A DNA stretch of 64,000 bases, taken from contig CM040431.1 of the NCBI GenBank assembly GCA_022702705.1, forward strand, positions 28,569,185-28,633,184, read 5' to 3'. The translations under genes were made by a program, and so were the position numbers. Source of the stretch: Papilionanthe hookeriana x Papilionanthe teres. Taxonomy: Eukaryota > Streptophyta > Magnoliopsida > Asparagales > Orchidaceae. This document shows positions 23,289 through 35,600 of this stretch, piece after piece. Position 1 is the stretch's first letter. Each line of letters starts with the position of its first letter. The notes beneath the pieces are model-generated. The model did not search any database. It saw only the letters and a list, made by a program, of their open reading frames with translations, and was not told the DNA's origin.

Positions 23289-23611
23289 GGCAAAAAAAGG
23301 CTGCTGCAAACTATGAAAAACCCTCACTGTAATCCTTCGGCTAAAAGGACAAAGAAAAGAAAAAGTGCCTCCTGCCTCATTTTTTTCTTTGGCCCACGCA
23401 GCAAGTAAAGAAAAGGTTTTCTTTACCTTTGTTTTCACTCTCACGTGAAAGAGAGAGAGAGAAGGTGAGGGGAGAGAAGGAGAAAGAGAGAGGAAAGGTG
23501 AGGGGAGAGAAAGAGAGAAAGAGAGGGAAAGGGAGAGATATTATTCTTTCTTGTAAACGTCGAGACGCTCGACGGTGTAAATCCTCAAAATAGTAAAATC
23601 CTCTGCAGCTT

Positions 23612-23642
23612 CGTGGACGTAGGCAAAATTTGCCGAACCACG
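23612..23642 (+). other. Conserved U5 hairpin block (outer CGTGG/CCACG, inner GGCA/TGCC)
   Basis: CGTGG pairs with CCACG 22 bases further on, and inside it GGCAAA faces TTTGCC. The same layout with altered inner-stem bases occurs at 49,787-49,817 and at 53,774-53,804 (both minus strand), and identically at 28,318-28,348. Confidence 0.75.
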
Positions 23643-23721
23643 TAAATCTCTGTGTCGTATTCTCTGGTGCATTTTTTCTCGTTTCAATTTCCGCTTTATT
23701 GTCGTCGTTTTTCATAACAAC

Positions 23722-23733
23722 TGGTATCAGAGC
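23722..23733 (+). other. Primer-binding site (initiator tRNA-Met type)
   Basis: TGGTATCAGAGC begins two bases after the LTR end and matches the initiator-Met tRNA 3' end complement common to plant copia elements. Confidence 0.95.
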
Positions 23734-23758
23734 CCCGGTTCGAATTTGAAGAAGAACG

Positions 23759-24274
23759 ATGACTGGAGACGAAGTGAAGATTTCAGGGATCGAGAAATTC
23801 GACGGCACAGACTTTGGTTACTGGCGGATGCAGATAGAGGACTACCTCTATGGGAAGAAACTTCATCTTCCATTACTGGGACAGCGACCGGAGAAGATGG
23901 ACGAGGCCGATTGGAATCTGTTGGATCGACAGGTTCTGGGGGTTATTCGATTGACCCTGTCAAGATCAGTTGCACACAACGTTATCAAAGAAAGGACCAC
24001 TGCGGATCTCATGGCGGCTCTGTCAGGCATGTACGAAAAGCCGTCGGCAAATAACAAGGTGCATCTGATGAAAAAGTTATTCAATTTAAAGATGGCGGAA
24101 GGTACATCCGTTGTACAACATTTGAATGACTTCAATACCATCACAAATCAATTGTCGTCTGTCGAAATTGAATTTGATGATGAGATACGGGCGCTGATAT
24201 TATTGGCTTCGTTGCTAAATAGCTGGGAAGCTATGAGGATGGCGGTCAGCAATTCGCGAGTAAATCTAAGCTAA
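23759..24274 (+). pseudogene. Gag of the young copia element, N-terminal part (frameshifted)
   Basis: 171 aa from ATG at 23,759, 26 bp after the primer site. It has the copia gag (UBN2) core: ISGIEKFDGTDFGYWRMQIE near the start, then VHLMKKLFNLKMAEGTSV and HLNDFNTITNQL. The frame is lost after MRMAVSNS near 24,255. The next part (KYDDIRDLILSEEVRR) reads in another frame, and a second shift occurs near 24,330. In intact relatives gag forms the particle. The frameshifts make this copy non-autonomous unless they are sequence errors. Confidence 0.9.
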
Positions 24275-24388
24275 AATATGATGATATTCGTGATTTAATT
24301 TTGTCCGAGGAGGTGCGCAGAAAGATTCGGCGAGACTTCGGGTTCGAGTTCGGCGGCGAATGTTGATTCCGAGAGGAGATCACATGAC

Positions 24389-25009
24389 ATGAACTCAAAC
24401 GAGAGGAAGGTCAAAATCAAAGCACGAAGCAAAAGAAAGTCGAAGCTCGGTCGACAAGCAACTCGCTGGAATTGTGGCAAAACTGGTCACATAAAGAAGA
24501 ACTGCAAAAATCCTAAGAAGATGGAGAACACCGGTGCTAATGCGGTAACTGAAGAAGTTCAGGATGCGTTGTTGCTTGCAGTTCACAGCTCCGTTGACGA
24601 CTGGATACTAGATTCAGGGGCGTCTTTTCATACATCTTCCCACCGGGAGTTAATGCAAAACTATGTTGCTGGTGACTTTGGGAAGGTGTACCTCACTGAT
24701 GGAGCGACTTTGAACGTAGTGGGGATGAGAGATGTTGAAATTGCACTCCCTAACAAAAGCAAATGGATCTTACAAAAGGTTAGACATATTCCCGAGTCGA
24801 AGAAAAATTTAATTTACGTTGGGCAGCTAGATGAAGGAGGGCATACAGTAGTATTCTCGAATAACACCTGGAAGGTAACTAAAGGAGCACTAGTACTGGC
24901 TCGAGGTGAGAAGACTGGTACGTTGTATATGACTATTGGTTTAATTAACAGTGTTGATACTACAGTTGCAGAGAGCACAACAGACATGTGGCATTGCGGT
25001 CGGGACACA
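24389..25009 (+). pseudogene. Zinc knuckle, protease and pre-integrase region of the young copia element
   Basis: A 207-aa open segment. It begins with a basic stretch and the zinc knuckle WNCGKTGHIKKNC, where the first ligand Cys is Arg (ATRWNC), leaving CCHC incomplete. The aspartic protease follows with DWILDSGASFHTS (DSGA active site), then the GAG-pre-integrase region LDEGGHTVVFSN. It ends at WHCGRDT because of a frameshift near 25,000. The downstream integrase reads from about 24,988 in the next frame, in which LGHMS-type residues appear as SGHMSLRGMKEL. Confidence 0.9.
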
Positions 25010-25911
25010 TGAGTCTGAGAGGCATGAAAGAGCTTCAGTCCAGAGGTAAGCTGCCAGAACTGAAGTCAGTTGATCTTGGCATGTGTGAAAGTTGCATCAT
25101 GGGAAAGCAGAAGAAGGTCAGTTTCCTGAAAGGTGGCAGAGGACTAAAGGCAGGAAAATTAGAACTTGTACACACCGATGTGTGGGGACCTTCCCCTGTG
25201 GCATCTCTTGGAGGCTCTCGCTACTACGTCACATTTATCGATGATCATAGCAGAAATGTATGGGTCTATTTCTTGAAGCATAAATCCGATGTATTTAATG
25301 TGTTCGGGACTTGGAAGGCCATGGTTGAGACAGAGACGAGCTTAAAATTAAAATGTCCGAGATCCGATAATGGTGGTGAGTACATTGATGGTGGATTCGA
25401 GGAGTATTGTGCAACTCAGGGCATTAGAATGGAGAAGACCATTCCAGGGACACCACAGCAAAATGGTGTTGCAGAGCGCATGAACAGGACCATCAATGAG
25501 AGGGCTAGAAGCATGAGATTGCACGCCGGACTACCACCAACCTTCTGGGCAGATGCGGTCAGCACTGCAGTCTATTTGATCAACAGGGGGCCATCCGTCC
25601 CATTAAACTGTGAATTACCTGAGGAAGTCTGGAGCGGTAAAGAGGTCAAATTTTCTCACCTTAAGACTTTTGGTTGTCTTTCATATGTTCTTATTAATCC
25701 AGATGCTCGAAGTAAGCTTGAGGCTAAGTCGAAGAAGTGTTACTTCATTGGCTACGGAGATGATGCATTTGGGTATCGTTTACGGGATGATCAAGATCGG
25801 AAGATCATAAGGAGCGATAACGTGATCTTTAATGAGAAAATGATGTACAAAGACAAGTCTAGTACGGTTTACGAAACAACGATCTGCGAAATGCGAGCCG
25901 GTAAAGTTTGA
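24988..25911 (+). pseudogene. Integrase of the young copia element
   Basis: 307-aa open segment with the zinc-binding CESCIMGK region, then the core: LVHTDVWGPSP (Asp 64 of this segment), CPRSDNGGEY (Asp 127) and PQQNGVAERMNRT (Glu 163), a D-D-35-E set. The copia-specific C-terminal motifs FGCLSYV and KCYFIGYGDDAFGYRL follow. The frame is lost near 25,890, before the RT part. The catalytic residues are intact. Confidence 0.95.
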
Positions 25912-25945
25912 TGATTTACCGGAGGTCGCGGTACATGATCAAAAT

Positions 25946-27662
25946 ATGAATGACGACGAGAGTGGGTCCGGGGCACCCATTCCCATTATTCTGCAATCAG
26001 GTTCAGAATCATTCACTACTCTAACTACTGTTCGCAGGTCAGAAAGGGCTAGACGCTCTCCACAGAGGTATTCTCCTACTTTAAACTATATTCTGCTGAC
26101 AGATGGTGGAGAACCTCAGAGTTATGAAGAAACCTTGCAAGATGAAAATTCGAGCAAGTGGGAGCTAGCCATGAAGGAGGAGATGGATTCTCTGATAGAA
26201 AATCAGACTTGGGAGCTAACGGATCTTCCACCAGGGAAGAAGGCTTTACACAACAAGTGGGTGTATCGAGTAAAGACTGAACATGATGGCAGTAAAAGGT
26301 ACAAGGCAAGACTTGTTGTTAAAGGTTTTCAGCAGAAGCATGGTATTGATTACTCCGAGATTTTCTCTCCCGTGGTGAAGCTTACAACCATCAGAATGGT
26401 ACTGTCTATGGTGGCTACTGAAAATCTCTTCCTTGAGCAGTTAGATGTGAAGACAGCCTTTCTTCATGGAGACCTTGAAGAAGACATCTACATGCACCAA
26501 CCTGAAGGGTTCGTGATACAGGGAAAGGAAGACTCAGTTTGTAGATTGAAAAAGAGCTTGTATGGCCTAAAGCAAGCTCCTATACAGTGGTACAAGAAGT
26601 TTGATAAATTCATGCTCAATGCGAGGTACAACGGATGTCGAGCGGATCATTCGTCGCTATGTCGTGTATTTTGACAATTCATATATCATCCTATTGTTGT
26701 ATGTGGATGATATGCTTATCAGTAGAGCTAGCATTGATGAGATCAATAATCTGAAGAAGCGGATGTCAAAACACTTTACAATGAAGGATTTGGGAGCGGC
26801 AAAGCAAATCCCTGGCATGAAAATTATCAGAGACAGAGTCAAAGGTACGTTAAGACTTTCACAAGCTAAATATGTGAAAAAGGTGCTTAACAGGTTCAAT
26901 ATGGACAAGGCCAAACCAGTTGGCACACCTTTGGGCAGTCATTTCAGACTTAGCAAGAGTCAGTCACCCACGTCAGATGAGGAACGAGACTATATGAGTA
27001 AGGTTCCTTACGCTTCAGCCATAGGTTCACTTATGTATGCTATGGTTTGCACCAGACCAGATATTGCTCATGCAGTGGGAGTTGTGAGCAGATACATGAG
27101 TAATCCAGGAAAGGAACATTGGGAAGCTGTGAAGTGGATCTTCAGATACCTAAGAGGCTCTACAGAAACCTGCTTGTGTTTCTCAGGAAAAAGCCTGGAG
27201 GTACGTGGCTATGTTGATGCTGATCTAGCTGGAGACATTGATACTAGAAGAAGCACTACAGGTTATATTTATACTTTCGGTGGCACTGCAGTATCATGGT
27301 GCTCAAATCTGCAGAAGACAGTTTCGTTGTCTACTACAGAAGCTGAGTATGTAGCAGTGTCAGAGGCTGCAAAGGAGATGATATGGCTACAGGGCTTCTT
27401 AGAAGAATTGGGTAAGGAGGTTCAGAAGGGCACTCTCTACAGTGATAGTCAGAGTGCTATATTTCTTGCCAGGAATCCAGCATTTCAGTCCAGGACCAAG
27501 CATATTCAGATCAAGTACCACTTCATACGGTCATTGTTAGATGACGGACAGTTGTTGCTTGAGAAAATTCGTGGAAGTGAGAACCCTGCTGATATGTTGA
27601 CAAAGGGTGTTACTCTTGAGAAACTGAAGCTGTGCGCAGCTTCAGTTGATCTTCTAAATTGA
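25946..27662 (+). pseudogene. Reverse transcriptase and RNase H of the young copia element (one frameshift)
   Basis: Two open segments (25,946-26,674 and about 26,663-27,662). The first has TWELTDLPPGKKALHNKWVY, then LDVKTAFLHGDLEEDIYM with the first palm Asp (residue 167) and SLYGLKQAP. The second has the LLYVDDMLIS active-site box, GSLMYAMVCTRPDIAHAVG, and RNase H with YVDADLAGD, LSTTEAEYVA, LYSDSQSAI and TKHIQIKYHF. A frameshift near 26,640-26,660, just before YVDD, separates them. It ends about 120 bp before the 3' LTR. Confidence 0.95.
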
Positions 27663-27783
27663 AGACAGGGGCCTTGAGTTGCAGAGGTGGAGGATATCAC
27701 GTTTGAGGAAAGATTGGTACAGCTAGCAGATGAGGCAGCCAGTGGACGGCCCAGTCAGTGTCCCAGTCTCCAAGTGGGAGAAT

Positions 27784-28423
27784 TGTTGAAGATGAAGTCT
27801 GTTCCTGCCTCCCGCCTCTCCGCGTCGCGCTTCACGCGAAACCGCGGGAAGCTTCCCGCGTGAAGCTTCCCGCCTCCCTCGCTTCCCGCTTCTTCTCACG
27901 CGGTCCTGCTTCCTTTCCCGGCGCGAAAACGCGTTCCCGCGTGAAGCCTCCGCGTGAAGCTTCCTCTCACGGCTGATTTCGTTTCTTATAAAAGGCAAAA
28001 AAAGGCTGCTGCAAACTATGAAAAACCCTCACTGTAATCCTTCGGCTAAAAGGACAAAGAAAAGAAAAAGTGCCTCCTGCCTCCTTTTTTTTCTTTGGCC
28101 CACGCAGCAAGTAAAGAAAAGGTTTTCTTTACCTTTGTTTTCACTCTCACGTGAAAGAGAGAGAGAGAAGGTGAGGGGAGAGAAGGAGAAAGAGAGAGGA
28201 AAGGTGAGGGGAGAGAAAGAGAGAAAGAGAGGGAAAGGGAGAGATATTATTCTTTCTTGTAAACGTCGAGACGCTCGACGGTGTAAATCCTCAAAATAGT
28301 AAAATCCTCTGCAGCTCCGTGGACGTAGGCAAAATTTGCCGAACCACGTAAATCTCTGTCGTATTCTCTGGTGAATTTTTTCTCGTTTCAATTTCCGCTT
28401 TATTGTCGTCATTTTTCATAACA
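27784..28423 (+). repeat. 3' LTR of the young copia element
   Basis: 640 bp, same ends as the 5' LTR, preceded by a purine tract (GTGGGAGAA). It has an extra CGCGTGAAGCTTCCTCTCAC-type piece in U3 compared with the 5' LTR. An antisense Leu/Pro/Ser-rich ORF in both LTRs is an artefact of the AG-rich tract. Confidence 0.95.
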
Positions 28424-28429
28424 GAGTTG
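28424..28429. repeat. Target site duplication, right copy (GAGTTG)
   Basis: Exact match to 23,096-23,101. Confidence 0.9.
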
Positions 28430-28798
28430 TAGATTAATAATAATAATATTTTGTATTATAAAAATTGATAGTGGGTTTCTAATTGTTTTCAGTTTGAGAA
28501 AGGTGAATCTGTATGATGGTCATTATGCTTGTTATATTATTTGCAAAATGTGTTATGATGTGCTATTTGAAGCTAATATTTTGAAGGTCTGGATTGAAGA
28601 ATAAATCAATAGATTTTATGCTTTAATTGAGTCAATTTTCAGATTATTAACATAGAGAATCAATGACCAAGATACCAATTGCTACAAATACTCAGCTTGA
28701 GTGGAAGAATTTTACTAGTTTTAATAAAGAGGCGCACCTTTGTCCTTTGTAGTTAACATGCTAATTCAACCAAGATATTTCAAGAACAAGCTAGGGGT
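28430..28798. other. No gene seen; right flank of the copia insertion
   Basis: AT-rich sequence continuing what was interrupted at 23,101. No supported ORF. Confidence 0.5.
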
Positions 28799-29009
28799 AT
28801 TTGCATGCATACCTTACAATTTTTATATATTTACATATCTAACACATAAATTCTTATATTTACGTATGTAACATCATTTTATCTAAACCATACCAAAGCA
28901 TAATAATATTTTAAATAAGATTCAGGAATTAAGAATTTTATATGAAGAAACATAAATTTTTTTGTTAGATATGTAAATGCATACAAAATTCTGAGATATG
29001 TATGTAAGT
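28799..29009. mobile_element. MITE-like element, family 1, copy A
   Basis: About 210 bp with terminal inverted repeats. The left arm is TTTGCATGCATACCTTACAA...TTTACATATCTAACAC (28,799-28,844), and the right arm is its diverged reverse complement, GTTAGATATGTAAATGCATA...ATGTATGTAAG (28,963-29,008). No coding capacity. Lies just 3' of the aldo-keto reductase stop. Confidence 0.7.
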
Positions 29010-29343
29010 TGACTGACACAGCTACCTCTTCATTGGTACATTATTCTCACCACAAGCATGCCTGTTCTGTAACCAAGACTTCATATAAAGTTACTAGCTC
29101 AGGCAAACTGAATTAATGGCAACATCAAAAAGTTAAGCTATATATTGCCACCATATTTAAAAAGAAACCAGCAATTTATTCATAGCTCTCCTCATAACAT
29201 CACTCACACCTTAAACCTCAGCACTCCATTATTGATTGATACAACAGACATAAAATACTTTATTAGCTCATACAACGCTCAACACAACACACAAAAATGG
29301 AGAAGCAAAAATTTATTATACTGAAGTAAAACAACATAGAAAA

Positions 29344-29682
29344 TTATTCACCTTTCCAAGAAGAAAGAGGTGGGGTTCCAGAATCCAAAAACTTGGAAAC
29401 TCCGCTAATCTTCCTGTCGCCCTTCACGACATCTTCTGAAGCATACGATTCAAGTTCAGCCATTTCTTCGATGGTGAGCTTTACAGATAGTGCTCCAATG
29501 TTCTCCTTGAAGTTTTCGATCTTGGTAGTGCCGGGTATGGGGCAGACATCATTTCCCTGGTGATGAACCCAAGCCAGGGCAAGCTGAGATGGAGTGCATC
29601 CCTTCCTCGACGCCATTTCATTCACTTGTTCAAATATCGTGGCATTTTGCTCCAGATTTCCACTCTCAAACCTCGGTAATCT
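29344..29682 (-). CDS. Aldo-keto reductase exon 5 (last)
   Basis: 339 bp with stop, residues 236-347. Begins RLPRFESGNLEQN after acceptor CTTGCAG, continues SQLALAWVHHQGNDVCPIPG and ends PPLSSWKGE. Confidence 0.93.
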   Translation of the reverse strand, partial: RLPRFESGNLEQNATIFEQVNEMASRKGCTPSQLALAWVHHQGNDVCPIPGTTKIENFKENIGALSVKLTIEEMAELESYASEDVVKGDRKISGVSKFLDSGTPPLSSWKGE

Positions 29683-32600
29683 CTGCAAGTGAGATTAGTT
29701 AGTTCTTTAAAAATCCGTTTTTCATTACCAGAAACATGCCCAGAAGAGCAGTTTAACATTAGTTTGAAGGCATGTCCAAGTGGATTATAGAAAATGAAGT
29801 GCCTCCTGACGACAGATGTGAACTTAATGACCTTACAATGAAGTTATTTGGCAGCACAAAGATTATGGGATATGATGGTAGAGCTCAAATTCAACATAAT
29901 TTGTTGCTTGGAAAGAGATTTCTATGGAATACATGCCACAATTAGTCCTACTAAAAATAATCAACGCATGACTAGGATAAATTTTGATTTTGAGTCGAGT
30001 CACTCAAAAGTTAAAACTTCGATTCAAATTCACCAAAAATGGACTCAGCATCAGCCTTAATTATAACTAATGAAATATCCATTGGACATTAATTGCAAGT
30101 CTCAATCCTCACTTACAATCCACCAAGCACTTCATTTTATAATACTACGTCCAGCATACCAGATCATTTAATTGGCCTAAGAGTTCATCTTTGATTTTAT
30201 AAAGGAATTTAATATAAAGGATTATGAGCTATTCTAAGTTGATAACATACTTAATTTCTTTGCTTGGAAGTGTCAGTTTTGGGTAAGTGATGATCTACTC
30301 AAAGTAATGGATTAACAAATCAGAATATAATCTTAGTTGAGTCTTCACTTATCTCACGTAAAATTCCTTATATATATATAACCTCTTTTAAATCTCTTTC
30401 AACTATATCTTAATTTTGTTCAGCATTAACAACAGATAAGGTAAATTCCTAAGCAATGCAAAAGAGAACAAAGTATCATAGGAACTGCCATCAGTTCAAA
30501 ATTGATAGCAAATTAGTTCTTATGTTCTCTATTTGGAGCATTTACATACATAACCACCCAATTCCTAAGTTTTTTTTACATTAAAACCACCAAATCTTTG
30601 ATCACATCAAAACTACCACCATTTTAACTTCTAAAGAGTGAAATAGACATTTTCATTCATAAGCAAAATGACATTTATCTAAAAATTGAAGTTTTGGTGT
30701 TTGACATGTAAATATGTTGAGAATTGAACCTTATTTAGGGAATAATTGGTAAAAAGGGAATATTGAAGAAGTCTAAGGATTTATTTGTAAAACATTGTAA
30801 TACGCTATTTAAGCCCATGTCCAACACCAAAACTTCAACTTTTACATAAATGTCACTGCAGGGAGGCGAGAACAGCTTTGATGGTCCTCATAAGCAATGG
30901 TCTCATCATTGCCTTCTCAACGGGTTCTAGCTGAGATATAGGAGATGACGTGAAATTGCGGCACAGGGATGTAGGTCTGGTGTGGTTTTGCTTGCAGAAC
31001 AGAGGAGTCGCGGCTTCCTACTGGCTAAGGCAAAGCGGATCGTATGAACTTGCAGAAAGGAAGTCACTTGGATCCTTCTGATTGAAGATGTCAGAAGACA
31101 AAAAATAATGCGGGAGGTAAGGGATTGAAACTTATGGGAAAGATAGATCCTGAAGTTCTAAAGGTTCTGATCGAGTTCATACAGGGAACTATCATCTCGT
31201 TGGGAGCCACAACTTCAGCACGTGTTTCAACGAAGGTAAAGCTAGATCTTCCTTCTAGGGATCTAAAGCTCAATGGACCAACTACGTGTCTGAGTTGGTC
31301 GCATTGGATCGAGGCTGCTCTAACAGGAAAGAGACTAGAGAGATACTTGACGAGAGTCGAACTAGTGGAGGACCACACATGCCTTACTTTACACCTGGCT
31401 ACTCAACTCGATGGTTTCATCAATTTCCTCATCAGTAGATGAGATTCGAAATGTGAGGACATCTGAGTGAAGCTGAAAAAGTTATATGCTGGAGCTGAGA
31501 ACCACATGAGGGTGCTATAAATTAAGTGTGAGATAGAGGTTGTGGTATAGGGTGAAAGATCGATTCAGGAGTACTCCATAGATCTGAAGCAACTGTGGGC
31601 AAACCTTGATCACTTCTCACCGATGTCGATGTGGTGATCTGGGGTTCAAGAACGAAGAGATCCACAAGAGATCAGTCCTCCTAACTCAGGAAACTATCCC
31701 TTCACTGGATGAGGCCATTGATGTGATGATATAGGAAGAGAGTCGCATGAAGCTACACTATGAGTTGAATGGATTTCCGGGTGCGAGATCAGCTTTGGCT
31801 GCCTCGAGCATAGGTATGATAGGTGTCAAGGCAAGTGCTACAACTATGGTGAAGTAGAGCATCTGAGGAAGACCTATCCTAGACCACCTAAGGAGAGAGA
31901 GATGGATGAACATAGCTAGAGTGGGGGTGGTGATTGTGGTCGTGGTGACCGAAAAGGTGGAAAAAGGACTATTAAGAAAATCTGTTTGTAGCAAAGGAAG
32001 GAAAGACGTGTGATTTTTACCAATGAGGATTGTGAGTGTCTGGAGCTGTTGAAGAGGAAGCAGAAAGCAATAGGAGATGTGGCTAAGTATGCTTCCAACC
32101 AGATGTCATGAAGAGGTAACATTGTCACTTATGCTCACTCTGACAAAGAAATTTGTGACACGCGTGCTACCACAGTATCATCAGAATGAATACTAGATTC
32201 TGGTATATCTTGACATGTACAGATACTGCTAGAGACCTTTTCTTCTATATTCCAATAGTAGTACCAAAGAGCATCCAAACTGCTAATGGTACAACACAAC
32301 CTGTAGTTGGTAAGAGTATAATGAATGGTACAAATTACATGACTTTATCTAATGTTTTGCATACTCCTTTTCTAGTGAATCTTTTATCCATTAGTGTTAT
32401 TATTCTTCAACTAAAATGTATTGTTTCGTTTGCTATTCCTAAGGTAATCTTCCAAGAGAAAGGGACAGGTTGGACACTTAGGACTGAAACATGGCATAGT
32501 GCTCTGGTACTCGAGCAAAGAAGAAATTGACTCAGCTTTGATAACCATGATAGAGAGTGTTAGAGTAGGAGAATCTGCGAGGAGTGTGAAAGATGTGTCG

Positions 32601-35600
32601 TTGCTACAACTTAGATGCATGGAACACCCTTATTTTCGTTTATTAAATCAGATGTATCTGTCTTTGTATAAAAAGACAAATAAACAAAAGCTTGTTTATT
32701 TTGCTTTTGAGTTTGGCAAGCATACTATGAGCTCTAATATCTGTTCTGGAAATAAGAGTTAAGATGTTTTTGACTTGATACATTCTGATGTTTAACCCTG
32801 TTCTACAAGTTCTATGAATAGTTATTGATATTTTGTGACCTTTATTGATTGTTTTTCTCGTCTTAGTTATATTTAATGAAAAATAATGGTGATATGTTTT
32901 CTTGCTTTAAAGAGTTTCGCAAGATAATCTAGACTTAATATGGTGCAATAGTGAATGTATTGAGATCTGATAATGAGACAGAGTATACCAACAAAACAGT
33001 TGGGGAATACTTGTCAGCCCAAGAGATACAATATCAAACCACATGTTCACACACAACGACACAAAATGGAGTAGCATAGAGAAAGAATAGAAACCTTCTA
33101 GAGGTAGTCCGAAGCATGAGGATCGCAATGAATGTCCTAAAGCACTTATTGAGGCAAGCAGTTTTGACAGTTGCTCAATTGATCAACAGGATGCCCTCGA
33201 AGGTATTGGATTTTAAGTCTCATTGTTAGATATTGAAAAGAAATAATAACGGGATCCTCCCATTGAAGGTATTTGGTTGTGTATGTTTTGTGAAGGATAA
33301 CAAGCAATCAATAGGGAAGCTGGATCCCAGAACTACAAAATGTGTTCATAGATTATTCTGCTACCCATAAGAAGTATGTGTGCTGGAGCCCGATAGAGAA
33401 GAGACTGTTTGTGAGCATGGATTTATCATTTAGAGAATTTGAATTGTACTACACCGAGGAGATGACCTCACCATTTTGTCACTCTCCAGATAGAGATATG
33501 AGTCAAGGGGGTTAGTAGTAATGGCGAGAGAATGATGTGGGATGAATCAATTGAGGAATCGAAAAATATGAAGAGTGAACCCAAAGGTAGAGGGATTCAA
33601 ACTGAAAGTGAGTTAAGGGTGTATACACAGAGAATGAAGCAAAATGAGGGAACAATGTCTGCAATGCTACTTGTGCCAGCTAGTCCCTTGTCACGGTCTT
33701 CCCTGAATCTTGAGACACCTAACCATCCACCTTCGACTCAGAACTCTCAGGTGATATGATTCCTCCTCCTCCTAACCCCCCAATTTAATGAGGACCTCTC
33801 ACAATAACGTGAGACATCCTCTCGATTGTTTTGTGTGGGAATATGATATTGTTAACTTTATTTCATATTATAATAGCACACCTTTACATTGAACAATTAT
33901 TGCATTTTTGGACATTGTTTCTATGCCCAAGTATTGGCATGTTGCTAAGGAGGATCCCAAGTGGAAAGCAACAATACATAAAGAGCTTAGAGCACTCGAT
34001 AAAAATTGAACATGGGACATAGTGCCACTCCCAGTGAGAAAAAAGATAGTTGGGTGCAAATCGTTCTTCACAGTGAATCAAACTACAAAAGAAAATGTGT
34101 AGTACAAAACACGACTGGTGGTGAAAGGGTACAACCAAATATATGTCATTGAACATGATGAAATATTTGCACCATTAGCAAAAATGAGCACAGTGATGAC
34201 ACTGATTTCTCTGCAGTGATGGTGGGTGGAGGCTACACTAACTCGATGTAAAGAATGCATTTCTTAATGGTGAGTTACCGGAAAAGGTACATATGTAGAT
34301 ACTACCAAGATTCAGTACAGTCCAGACAGTAGGCAGGATGTTAGGCTTATAAAGTCACTGTATGGCTTGAAGCAGTCTCTTTGATTCTGGTTTGATAAAG
34401 TTTAGAAAGGCTATGGTGTGCATGGAATATCAACAAATAAATGCAGACCATATAATGTTTTTTCAACAACATGAAGGTCACACCATTATACAGAGAGTGC
34501 CCAACAAAATATAAGATTGAGCAATGAATTTGATGTAAGATCTTGGACAACTCAGATACTTTCTTGGGATTTAAGTGAAGTGGCCTGTGAACCTGAGGGG
34601 ATGGTCTTGTCCCGGAGAAAGTATGTACAAAATCTCATGGAAACTGAAATGCTGAAGTTCAAACCTGCAGCCTCTCCAATTGACCAGAAGGTTAAACTGA
34701 GTGCAGAGACAGGAGAATCGGTTAATCGTGAGAGGTACCAAAGAAGTAAGCGTATCGAAGGAAGAGCCATATGGATGCATTGTATCGAATTCTGAGATAC
34801 TTGAAGAGTTCACGAGAGAAGGGGTTCATCTTCAGGAAGAATGAGCATGTAGATATTAATAGTTTTTGTGAAGCTAACTGTGCGAGTTGTGCAGATGACA
34901 GAAGATCCACCTCAGGATACTACATGTTCATAAGCAGCAACTTGGTTTCTTAGAAGAGCAAAAAACAGTCTGTAGCATCAAGGCTAACAGAGACAGAGTA
35001 TAGGGCCATGGCCTTAAGAGTTGTCGAAATGATGTGGTTGATAGTCTCGTTGGTCAAACTCAAGGTGGATCAAGGAACTCAAATGAAATTATGGTATGAC
35101 AAAAAGTCAACAATCAACATTACCAACAACCTTGTGTAACATGATAGAACAAAAAATGTTGAGATTGATAGATTCTTCATCAAAGAAAAATTGAATAATG
35201 GGCTGCTGGAGCAAAGTTATGTATCCACTGGAGAGCAAGTGGCTGGCTGCCTCACTAAAGGACTTAGTTCCTTAGATTTGCCTAAGTTATGTGACAAGAT
35301 TGGCTTAGCGGATATCTTTTGCCCTTCTTGAGAGGGAGTGTTGGGAATGGGACCTTATTTAGGGTCCTATTGGTAAAAAGGGAATATTGAAGAAAGGCTA
35401 TGGTGGGCTTGAAGCATATTAAAGAAAGGCTATTGGTAAAAAGGGTGTTAGACTTACGAAATCACTATATTGCTTGAAGCAATCTCCTCGAGTCTGGTTT
35501 GACAAAGTTTAAAAAGGCTATGGTGGGCATGGAATATCAACAAATCAATGCAGACCATACAATATTTTTTCGACAAGAAGAAGGTCACACCACTATAATT

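Larger units (their letters stand above)
23102..23719 (+). repeat. 5' LTR of the young copia element
   Basis: 618 bp, TGTT...AACA ends. U3 is GC-rich and built of GCTTCCCGC and CGCGTGAAGC repeats. A TATA box (TTATAAAA) lies at about 23,281-23,288. The transcribed part has a long AG-rich tract (about 23,447-23,540), then a hairpin-forming block at 23,612-23,642 near the end. The 3' LTR carries about 20 extra bases in U3. Confidence 0.95.
23102..28423 (+). mobile_element. Complete copia LTR retrotransposon (TNT1/Tork-like), recently inserted
   Basis: Two near-identical LTRs (23,102-23,719 and 27,784-28,423), each starting TGTTGAAGATG and ending TTCATAACA, flank gag-pol in copia order: gag, protease, integrase, RT, RNase H. 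An initiator-tRNA-Met-type primer site follows the 5' LTR, and perfect GAGTTG duplications flank the element. By eye the LTRs differ by about seven substitutions plus a few indels in about 615 aligned bases, which argues for a recent insertion. Yet gag-pol is broken by at least five frameshifts. The lineage call (TNT1-94/Tork-like) is from protein style only. Confidence 0.95.

Noticed and set aside
23040..23444. Antisense ORFs in the copia LTRs (also 23,377-23,808 and 28,029-28,412)
   Set aside because: They read the GC-rich U3 repeats and the AG-rich tract in reverse (PLTFPLSFSFSP-type). Present in both LTRs because the LTRs are duplicates; no domain.
28490..28620. FEKGES-like reading suggesting an Agenet-type exon beside the copia insertion
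   Set aside because: Only six residues match, a stop follows at once, and no flanking exon was found.
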